From Hofstenia miamia (lineage: Eukaryota > Xenacoelomorpha > Acoela): 64,000 nt of DNA. Every line of letters starts with the position of its first letter. The stretch's first letter is position 1. This document shows, piece by piece, positions 53,827 through 64,000 of this stretch. The stretch covers positions 119,034-183,033 of the forward strand of contig SCFE01000040.1 of the NCBI GenBank assembly GCA_004352715.1. The letters are read 5' to 3'. The translations under genes and the position numbers were made by a program. The notes below the pieces were generated by a model that saw nothing but the letters and a program-made list of their open reading frames with translations, had not been told where the DNA came from and ran no database searches.

Positions 53827-56800
53827 ATATAACATGTAGTGTATAGATGTTATATAACATGAATTTTTTTAACAATTTGGTGAATAATGTTTTTAACCAT
53901 TGTGAAATTCACAAAATTTAAATTTTTGGAACCTGTGCTTATAAACTATTATATATTTTACGCTAAAATTGTCCTAATAATTCAATCGGAAAGGTGCATT
54001 ATAAAATTCTTGAAATGAATATTGTTTAAGAAAAATTATTCTTTCTAGTGCTTTGTTCTTTATACATAAAATGTCTAGTTCTGTAAAAAGTAGATTGAAT
54101 AAACGTTGAGGACATACTAAATTTAGAATGTTCTTGATAAATGTCAAAAATACGTTCTGTGTGATGGCCATAGCAATGCTTAAAATATGCCTATGCTCAT
54201 CAAGAAGTAGAAATTGACGAAAATTGTAGCATATCGTAATCATGTACACGTTAAATGTGAAATTTTGCATATATATGCATAGAATATCAGACGCAAAAAC
54301 TTACTTAACTATTCATACAATGCTATAGTTTAGTTGTTAAAAGTCGAAAATACATAATTTAGATCACATAAATTTGTTCAGTTATGTCCTACTATTTTTA
54401 TAGTAATTTCTTGTTTGTGAAAGCGTTTAAGTCTATAACATTGTTCACAGCATATTAATGTAAATCTTACCACGTTAAGCTTGGTTAGTAATTGTACTCA
54501 ATGCGGGAGTAAATTGTATTTAAACTTTAATTTTTAAAAACTCATCAACTGTTAGCTTCTTTTAAATAAACTAGATAACTTATAATTTAAGACAGGTTTC
54601 AGTACTTTCTTCTGAATTGGATCATTTTCTTAAATCCGTACTGTCAAAAAAATTAGTCTCTATTATATGTATGGATTGTTTTAATAACACCCACATTATG
54701 TTTAATAATTATTAGTGAATTGAAGCCTCAATTTTTTTACATAATAAAATACACTATTATTTAAAAAGTGAGAACATTTCATCTAAATAGTAGGCTACCT
54801 CCAACAGTTTGATACGTTTTTTTATATAAGTATGAATTTTTTTCTCATTTTTAAGAAAGACGCATTCTAATCAATATTGTAATTTTTAAATACAAATCTA
54901 TATAAAATGGAATGAAAAATATTTTTACTTTCTATAATATGGACCCAAATGAGTTATTTTATAATATAGCATTTCGTAAATAATTCTTTTGAAATTAAAT
55001 GGGATTGGAACTTTGAATCTCACTCGACTTCCTAACCGCATATGTAGAAATGTCAACCTACAAAGTATTAGTTGTGTGGTAATGTGTTGAGTCTTCATAA
55101 TATCGGCGTTCCGGCTCAATAAACCATGAGGATTTGAAATAGTTAAAATTATTATATCACAAAGTAGCTTAACATATTTTCTACTTGAAATGGCATGCAT
55201 AAAACACTAATCAATTGACAAGTTTCATAGTAAATTGAATTATAAACGTAAACATGAGTTTATGCAAATTAGTCATAGATTTTCTCAAATTTTTCTTAGC
55301 TGCAACTGATAACGACAAAATTTGTATTTAAATGAAATTCACAATCTTAAAGAACGAAATGACTCTATCAATAGTTATAAGTAAGTTAATATTCAGATAC
55401 TGTATTCTCAAATAACGTATAATTTTTACATATAAACATTTCCTTTTTAATTAATTATTAGGCATGACAAGTATTAAACATATTTCACTTTACATTCGTT
55501 TGTGCTTATAGAGAATTTCTTGTTCACAGCTTGTGTTTTAATACTCTAAAATTTTTTTATGCAATGATACAAAAATTTGTTATTTTCATTGCAAAAACAT
55601 TTTACAGTAAATTAGATTTTTTATGATTTGGACATCTTGTGCATTCATGGTATTTAAGGATTCGAAAACAGAAGTATAGGTTAAAAACTGAATTTCGAAC
55701 ATAAAATTGTCATAAAATTTGAATTATCGACAAAAATATTTACAATTTGAAACTTCACAGAAAGAATTCGTCTAGTAGTGTGCCTGAACCTTTATTACCA
55801 GCAGTGTAGATTTGTGGCCTCGAATCATGCGTTGTTTTCTTCTAAGTTATTCAAATCTTTTCTGAGATTGTATAGAAGTTATTATTAAGTACTTGATATT
55901 TTAGGAGGACCATATCCAAATTCTCACAATTGAAACTTCATTTATATTAACCATGTTAATGATAGACTACTGAATTTTTAATTTTATGCCAATCATATAT
56001 AAAAATACATCATTTTCTTATTCTGGATCCTCTTGGATCCGGCTCTATATTTGGCATAGTTAAATGAAATGATGTAGAAATTACTTACCAATATACACAA
56101 GAATATTTCGCACAATTAATCAATGATTTACTACCAATTCACTTGCTTATTGAAACCAAATTCAGCAAAATTTAAATCTGGCTAGGCTCGAGAGTATCTA
56201 TGATTATTAACTAGCAATGCAGTGATAAGTAGCACTTCAATGTCATTAGCACAAAAGTTACTCAAATAGTTCCAAGTGGCATTTTAGTCAAATAAAGACC
56301 GTTAAATATGATTCAAAGCACTGAATTTATAACAAGTATAATACATGTACAATAGAATTAATGAAGAATGACGTTATTAAGCAAAAATTAAAATATACCA
56401 AATATAAAAAACCCTTCTTAGCATAGGGGTTTGTGCACCTATAAAATTTGGCGAATGTACAAAAGTATTTGCTTCAATTGCTTAAAAAGCATATAATTTC
56501 GAATTCCTCAACCGCATTGAAAAGGAAGAAAAACGAACTATTACTTCGCAACAGTAACTTAAGTAAATTGTGTATGAAATTACGCATGATATTTTGAAAG
56601 TTTTGCAGTGAAATGATTTAACTTACATATGCAACCCAAAAAATTATTAAAAATTCTGCCAATTTCTAAAAAATAGGGGTACGTGGCGGCCTACTCTGGC
56701 TAGGATTCCCTATAATGCGAAGTCACTACCTATGCCCAATAAATTAATATTGAGTTTCCAGTATTTCAAAAATGAACACTAGGAGCTTGATCACACTTCT

Positions 56801-58914
56801 CAAACACTATAAATACGCAAATACAGACTTTAGTATGCCAATCGCTTTTGATACTGAAATTATGAATATAGAATATCTCTTAATTAGGCCTCTGCTTGTC
56901 GCATCTCAATTTCATTTAGTTGTTTATGAAAACAGCAATTACTTACAATCCCAAAAGGACAGTGCAAGATCTGTTTGAAATGATATAAAAGTATCATTTC
57001 AACAGGTTTGCTTACATATATTTTCAAATGCATTTTATATGCAATAGGATTAACTTCTTTGGGTCATAGCATCCATCATGTAAAATAATATTTTACTACA
57101 AACCTTTTAATTATGCTTGTGTTCTGTATGTCAAATAACCTTAATGAAAGGATTAGCACAATTATCTAAAAGCGCAGTTAAGTCGAAAATGCCTCCATTG
57201 AATTTAAATACCGGTATTCAGTGCATTCAACTCAATGCCAGAGATGGAAGAAGTTCGAGCATACAATGCGGTTTTTAGAAAGTAGTAGTCTTAATTTGAT
57301 AGAAAGTAATAAGATCTTTTTTACTTGAGCTGGACATAACCCAATATGGATTGCAATTCAAATGCAGTGTGCGGTTGCCCTAGTATATTGCATAAATTAT
57401 TTTCTGCATAAAATGCTCTTTAAAACTAAACTTAAAATGTCATTTTACCCAAATATTCTTACAATGTATCATCATTATTTTTCACATTCTAACTGAACTA
57501 TTTCAAATTTAGATTCGAAAATGAGACATTCAATTTCAAACAAGAGAAATCCAATTTCTAACAAGAAATATTATTAGAAGTGAACTTGGGATAGTGGGGC
57601 AGGTCAAAGATAAACATCGACAGGATATTTAGGTCCAATCCCGGTCCGGCAATTACTTCGGGTCCGAATGAGGCTCGCCCCATTTTAATAACACTTGTCA
57701 AAAAAATTTCATCAATTTCTTGATTTGATAGGCCAAAGTTCAATATGTCAGAAACTCCAATTAAAATCTACACACTGCAAATATAAATCGTAAATTGTGA
57801 TTTTTGACACTTGCCACAAAACACAGAACGCTGTGGTCACATGTTTCCTATGTCGACGAAATAATGTTCTTATGTGATTTATGGCTGATTTAATCTATTT
57901 TAAGAAGCTTAGAATCGGTAATTCTTTGTATTTCGATCAGAAACTACAGCACGCTTTAGCTTGCTCTTTCCATTTGCATTGATTAAGTAGAAATACACAT
58001 CGCAGTTGATGATGTAAGAATGCAAGTCAATAATGAAATAGATATTTAAAACAACGACAATTGATAGCTAACAGACCCAATAACGTTGAATTGTATACAA
58101 AATTATTTTGCGAAAACGCAATTTTTTGGATTTCTTATAAAAACAGCGTCCCGCATAAACCAATATTGAGACCCTTGCTTTTCAATATACATTCTAGCAA
58201 ATTCAGATGTCACATTAATCGACAAACTATTTAGTGCATTGATTATAAAATGTCATTTCGTTCTAAAGCAAAATTTTTTTCATTGTTTTGCTTCACTGAC
58301 ATGGCATCCTTGAAAAACTCAATTTTCATTATGAAGACACCCAAATAGAGCAAAAAGACAATTTTAAATATTAGAACTAGTATTTGAGTCATTTCTAAGT
58401 ATGCGATTTTATATTTGTGCATTCAAAAAATTCTATTAGTTTTTAGTTTCTACCTCCATTGTAAACCGAATATTTCTGTAGATTAAATTCAATTTTGTAC
58501 TTGTGCTGTTTGAAACTGCTTCACCTTATACTAGTTCCCCTGGCTATTGACTGAGCAAATATAAAGCTCAACCGGAAAAAGTTCTTGTTCTAATTCCTAT
58601 TAGAGATGGGTATCGAGTACCAAACTTTACCCAACCCGACGCCGGTTATCGGGTTAGGTCAGATTCCGGCACCGTAATTAAAATTTGCTCCAGGTCGGGT
58701 AGACTCCCGGAGTAGGCTAAGTCTGGCAATTGTTGAGTATGATAATTTGGATAAGGTACATTTGGTGATTCACATGGATTTCCAAATCAATAGCATTGGA
58801 CTGATTAACAAATACCTGATAAGAGAGATTCCTCTGCAACACTTAATTGTTCCCAGAAAACAAGTTTGGAATTAAAAATATATTAAATCATTTATATTGA
58901 AGCCAGTTCCATTG
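53827..58914. other. AT-rich stretch, no gene recognised
   Basis: Open frames are short and without motifs. GC-richer patches at 57590-57685 and 58605-58700 (GGTCCGGC, CCCGACGCCGG words) resemble subterminal parts of hAT-like elements, but I found no matching inverted ends. Confidence 0.35.
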
Positions 58915-59800
58915 GTTGTGTATGAAAAGATGTTAAGCTGCTGAAGAATGATCAACAAGAGAACGAAGACCAAGTCCTCCTTTAATTATACTCAATATTG
59001 GCTGAATCCACCAGACATTGAATAACCACATTATCAAACTCATCCAGGGTTTCCAGTATATGATTAAATAGACAGCATCGCCCTATTTGTATCAGCTTGC
59101 AGAAACCACCACACAGTCTAAGAAGTAACTGTGATGTCTGAGAATAATTCAAAAGTGGCAGATTTGAAAAGAATTTTTTGTTGCTTGGCTTTATCTTCAA
59201 CTATAATATTAAAAAATTTATCTGTCCATTTGGAGTTTTAAGAATTTTCCATTTTTGCTTACCGAATTTCTAAATTTCTTCTGAAAACGTAGAGACCTCT
59301 TGCAACTGAAAATTTCCCATTTTTTCATACTCAGATTAAGTTCTAATGAGTTGCTAGCATCTGAAAAGTGATTCTCTTGTATCGCATAGTATTTCATCAT
59401 CTAGGTACCAAAAATTATAAATCAGGCCTTCAAGCTCATCGAGCTTAAGTACCAAAGTATGAAGGGCTATTACAAATAACATTGGACACAAAGTATCACC
59501 CTGTTGCACACCTGTGGTATGTCCTAATATCGGATGTTTTTATAGTAGTTAATCCATATAAATATTTCTAGCAAAAGTGAAATGCACATTGGTCCATAAT
59601 AGATATATTGCTAATGCTAAAAACATTCTTGATATCAAATTTAAGAATAGTAAAGTCCTCATCATTCCAACGGTCAGTAATGACATTTGGCATATTGTGA
59701 ATCGAATTCAGGATGAGTTGGTGAGGATCAACTAGAATGGTATTCATCCCACTTCATCTCAGAAACTATCTTTTCACAAATACAATTGAATTTCTTTTTT
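58915..59800 (-). mobile_element. Reverse transcriptase relic of an unassigned family (WYLDD motif)
   Basis: Minus strand, in order: LKFDIKNVFSISN (palm Asp), then after frame changes TTGVQQGDTLCPMLFVIALH, LIYNFWYLDDEILCDTRE (catalytic YLDD intact), a linker, LLLRLCGGFCKL, ETLDEFDNVVIQCL and GGLGLRSL-DHSSAA. The LKFDIKN / GVQQGD / WYLDD / GGLGLRS set recalls an RT-like family frequent in marine invertebrate predictions. I cannot place it in a named clade. No endonuclease is visible. Stops and frameshifts make it a relic. Confidence 0.72.
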
Positions 59801-60246
59801 TGCTGTAGCCAATCCACAGACTAAACCAGGATGAAAATATGTATCATTTTTGTCAAATATGTGCTTATTTGGTGGCTGTTATTAATCCCGTCGTTTGTTC
59901 TTTGCATAGGTATTTAATGTTAGGGTTATGTGGGCATTGGACTGTTGGTTTAAAATATGTTCCTCATCAGATCCGATTCCTATTATTCTTCTTTTTTAAT
60001 GTTGCGTTTTTACACACCATTGATAGTTAGATTAGACTCTATACATTCACTTGATATTTGATATGAGTATTTTTAAGCCGTTGTATGCATCGGATCTATA
60101 TAATAAGTACAAAATATATACTATTCAACTGAATTTGTAGTTATTCATTACATTTTTGAAGAAAATTATGCCTACTGCGTAATTTTATCCTTATGTACTT
60201 ATTTACTTTCTGTGTTGCATCATCTATGTATAAATTTTAAGACTAA

Positions 60247-60282
<36 letters not shown>

Positions 60283-60704
60283 CATTGTTCAAGGGAAGCT
60301 TTACAAATGATCTGCTTTAGACACACATTAACATAGAAAGTAAATGCTTGTTATTCAAAAATATTTTTCCACAACTAATAATTTAAATAAAAGCAGTGCA
60401 AAATATATTTTCGTTCCTTAGGAAACATTCTGATTTAAACAATTAAGATCCCACTACCATTAAATATGTCAATCTTAAAAATTAACAAAGGTACACAAAT
60501 AATGATTTCGCTAAAATTGCACAGCTAACAAAATGAATTCTATTGTCACACTCAAAGAAAAATATTTGAATTATTTAATCCCACAGCATGAAGTTGCGAG
60601 TCAATGTAAGAATTAAAAGGGTTTTCGCCTAATGTAATGCTCCTCTATGTTAAAAAATGTAATGCCTTAGCTCAAGTATGAAATATTTTGTATTCGGTGT
60701 TTGT
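59801..60704. other. Spacer with a TA microsatellite (60250-60281)
   Basis: Apart from the TA run, nothing recognised. Confidence 0.45.
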
Positions 60705-62900
60705 TATTGTTTATTTATTTATTAAGGTTAGTGCTTTCTACAATAAATAGAAAACTAACTGTTTATTAATTCTTTTTCTTTGTTGCAGAGGTAAGGATTA
60801 TAATTCTTAGTTATTATAGTAAGTCAATTTAGTTTTAAATTTATTTGCTCTCTTGTTTAATATTCATTGTCATTAATTTTTCATTGATAAGAGAAAATGA
60901 TATAATAAGGTATTTGTAATTAATGAAACAATTCTTTGATTGGAACAATAATTCCTTGTTGAAACAGTTTTGAAATGGTTAATCACTTTCTTTTTAAACA
61001 GTAGAAATTTCTTTTCTTACCTAGTATCTTTATCCAAGTTATTCCATAATTTTACTGCAGTATTAAGAAATTAATTTTGCATAATTTTACTTATAAATTT
61101 TTTATATTGATATGTATCACGTCTAATATTGTATTTTAAGGAGATGTAATCTTTTATTTTTAAAATATTTCTAAGATCTTCTATTGCATGATTTCATCTG
61201 GATATAAAAATATATAATCTTTTGTCATTCGTCTTTTAATCGCTTTGTTATTACAATTGATAATTTTGTCTATCCAATTGAAAATCTCTCTTAACTTCTT
61301 TTTAGAATTGTCAGACATCTTTGTTAATAAACAACAGGCATATATAAATGTTGATAAAGCTGGAAATTTACACAACATTATAATACAATTTCTTGTACGA
61401 CCATCTGTTATTTTTTTTAATTAATTTAATATTAGCGGCCATTTTTTGAATTAGTAAATTTACATGTTCTTCGTATTTTAGTTGATTGTCTATTAGCACT
61501 CCCAAATATTTTATTCTTGGTTGCTCCATTATTTCTTGGTTATCAATATATAGCCTTTTCTTTGTTCGTTCTTGGATTAATTTATTCATCTGCAACATTT
61601 AAAGAATCATATTTTTAATATAAAAATCATGTATGAGACATAAATTGGATTAGAGTTCATTGATGTTTGTAGCATAGATGAATGTATCATCTGCATATAA
61701 CTTACATTATATCTTTATATGATATGAAATACCATTTATATATAATACTGAATAACAGTGGTCGAAGAAAAGAACCTTGTGGAACACTTCAAAAATTTTT
61801 AAGTATATGCATATTCATTTTTAAATTGTAGAAATTAAAATTTATTATTTAAGTAATCAGAAATTAGTGAAGATGAACTAGAATCAAAACTATAAGTATC
61901 TGTCAATTTTTTTAATCAATATTCCATGATCTATTGAATTGAATTGAATGTTTTTGCAGAATCTAATGAAATAACATAAACACTTTTATTTCTATCTATG
62001 AGTTGTCTCCAATCTTCTATTCTATCCAATCATTCAATGTTTTCTAAAACCAAATTGATTTTGATTGAATAAATTGTATTTTTTAAGTAACAATTAATCT
62101 GATAGTGCAATATATTTGCGAAAATCTTTTTAATTCCAGTTAAAATTGATATAGGTCTGTAATTTGAAAAAATGTTGCTTGTGCCTTTATTGTAGATTGG
62201 AATAACTTTTGCAACTTTTAGTTGATCAGGGTATTTGTTGCACTTAATGCATTCATTAAATATGATAAGTCACGTAAAGTTCTTGCTATGCCAATTAGTC
62301 ATTCTTTAAAAAACCAAATAGGATACTTACAAATTCATTTAGCTTTTCTAATATTTAGGCAATTTGCATCTTTTAGAAATGCATGTAAAGTGTTATAACT
62401 AAAAGCAAAGGAATTGAGGTTTAGCTTTTCATGTTTCTCAAATTTTGTCATGAAATTATATGGCATTCCATCAAATTTACCCAATTTTTTGAAATCTTCG
62501 TAAAATAAATTTGATATTTCCGATTCATTGTACACATGATTTTCTTTCATATCAAGTAGGTCTTCAGGTAGCATATTTTAATGTGGTTTCAAATACTTGT
62601 TAATGTATTTCCATTATAGAGAGGATGCTTTCATTTCATTGAAAAAATTTTCAAAAATGGACTTAGATCACGTTTACAACTATTAGCTGCATAATTCCTG
62701 TATATTTTGTTTTTCTTCAGATTTTCATCAAATTTTTTGTTTCAAAAAATGCTCTATGCGTTTCATTAATGAGTTTCTTTGAAATCTCTGAAATCCATAA
62801 TATCCAGGTAAGAATTCTCTTTGGATTTGCATAAATGAGTTTTTACAACTGGACAGTGTTTGTTGTAAAATTGATCCAAATTACTATTGATAAAACTTAG
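60705..62900 (-). mobile_element. LINE relic, 5'-truncated, with RT, C-terminal tail and (AAAT)n end
   Basis: Minus strand from about 62900: NSNLDQFYNKHCPVVKTHL linker, the ESEISNLFYEDFKKLG region, FAFSYNTLHAFLKD, then with many stops VPQGSFLRPLLFSII, KLYADDTFIYATNINEL (catalytic YADD intact), IKYLGVLIDNQLKYEEHVN, and C-terminal NIRRDTYQYKKFI and NTAVKLWNNLD. The AT-rich 3' region ends in an ATTTATTTATT run on the plus strand (about 60709-60724), i.e. an AAAT-type tail. The domain order matches CR1/jockey-type LINEs. The endonuclease is missing, so it is truncated or deleted at the 5' side. Confidence 0.85.
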
Positions 62901-64000
62901 TTTAGTGGTCCCACCCCTAAAGTCCTTAATACCTTCAAATGGAATGAATAGGAACAGTTTTTAAATTTTATTCAAAGATCTGGTATTTGTAAAATGTAGG
63001 TATTTCATTTAATTTTACACTATAATGGGTCCTATGGATCCTGCAATTTGATGTCAATAAAAATAAGAATATTTAGTTTTAAAAGTATTTCAATTCACCC
63101 ATTTGGATAGGTGTAAATAGGAACACATATGATTTCAGTGGGGTATTTTTGCTTAAGCATAAAATTTTAAATTATTATGCTTTTAAAAAATACTAATGAA
63201 ACTAAATGCAAGATGAGCATAGCTACACTACCCCGTGGCACATAGCTTATAGTGATTAATTTATACACAAAAGAACAAAGTAATATATTAAGCATACCAT
63301 GAGTAATAATTAAATATAATTGTCTTCTTGTCTACAATTTCCTATTTCTTAACACTGTTCCTACTTCCCTATTTGATAGTCAATAGGTTTGGTCAAATGT
63401 TTTGTACTCAAATTCAACACCACGCACTTACTCCAAAGATCGAAAAACAAATTTGCGTGCCATATCAAAACTCTGCACAATTTTTTTAATTTTAAAATTT
63501 ACTGATTTTAGCAAGAGCTTTACATTTTTTAATTGGGTGATTTTAGTAGTAATAAAATATAGGGTTGTGTATATACGGGTTTCTAATAATGATCAGTTTT
63601 TAATAACTTTTTACTCTTTTCTATTGATTTTGATAAGAAAAAAAGCGTTTTTTAGAAATTCAGGCTTTTACGGCCATGGGTAAAAAAACTACGGCCATAC
63701 CCATCTAAATAATTATTCGATTATACCCTCATTTCAACTATGTACCAATATGTTTTTGAGCAATTTTTTACATTTTTTAGAAAACCTGCCTTTCCCTGAC
63801 ATCCCCCAATATTTTCAAATCCACTTGTTGTTGTTTAAAATTCAGTGCTTCTTTAATTACACCCTATTTCTTAAACAAAACATAAAACCTGTCAGATGTC
63901 CTAACAAAGGGTTTTTCTTTAAGAAATTACAAGTACTCTTAATAGCATAACAATAGCCCCTACCCAATCCATATTCATTGTAAAATCGACCATAGCTGTT
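62901..64000. other. AT-rich end of window, no gene
   Basis: The words AATAGGAACA recur near 62947 and 63114, and TGTTCCTA near 63356. I could not turn this into an element with borders. The open frames at 63402 and 63750 carry no motif. Confidence 0.35.

Noticed and set aside
57239-58720. Possible hAT-like element from CAGAGATGG (57239) and TAGAGATGGG (58605) with GC-rich subterminal words
   Set aside because: Both ends are in the same orientation, no inverted partner was found, and no target duplication.

Overview
This is an intron-bearing, strongly AT-rich nuclear window from an invertebrate metazoan genome assembly. The animal origin follows from a multi-exon SLC16-type transporter gene with GT/AG introns, several animal retrotransposon families, DNA transposons, and a relic of an F54H12.2-like capsid-type gene. 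I cannot name the phylum; the mix is compatible with a cnidarian or other non-vertebrate, but that is inference only. The sequence is a draft: it holds long N gaps, and four single Ns that behave like contig joins.

Layout. About 0.4-1.9 kb: a broken minus-strand F54H12.2-like gene, followed by a 108-bp tandem repeat. 3.1-13.2 kb: a retrotransposon graveyard. It contains two nearly identical minus-strand LINE endonuclease segments, a plus-strand R2-like element seen as an N-terminal part (5.2-5.95 kb) and an RT plus endonuclease part (11.2-13.2 kb), and between these a decayed Ty3/gypsy-type element. 13.9-15.2 kb: a non-autonomous hAT-type element with 8-bp target-site duplications.

16.97-30.55 kb (minus strand) is the only convincing host gene. 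It is an SLC16 monocarboxylate-transporter-like protein spread over at least seven coding exons, about 569 codons seen, with the last exon not found. Its key feature is a pair of 126-bp exons (19441-19566 and 18159-18284) with the same phases and homologous products. They encode alternative versions of the TM10 segment and look like a tandemly duplicated, mutually exclusive exon pair. A Tc1-like transposon (20277-21615) with IR/DR-type ends sits in the intron just upstream of the pair.

30.5-64 kb has no recognisable host gene. It contains LINE relics (35.3-35.8, 42.2-42.8, 44.4-44.8, 60.7-62.9 kb), a second R2-like copy with an internal deletion (42.8-44.1 kb), an RT relic of unassigned family (58.9-59.8 kb), hAT-like MITEs with 8-bp target duplications (36.6, 39.5, 51.6 kb), larger terminal-inverted-repeat elements including a nested pair (46.6-48.5 kb), a hairpin MITE (31.6-31.9 kb), TA microsatellites, and a perfect 428-bp repeat across a single N (38.6-39.4 kb) that is probably an assembly artefact.

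The transporter is not functionally linked to its neighbours. Everything else in the window is mobile or repeated DNA.
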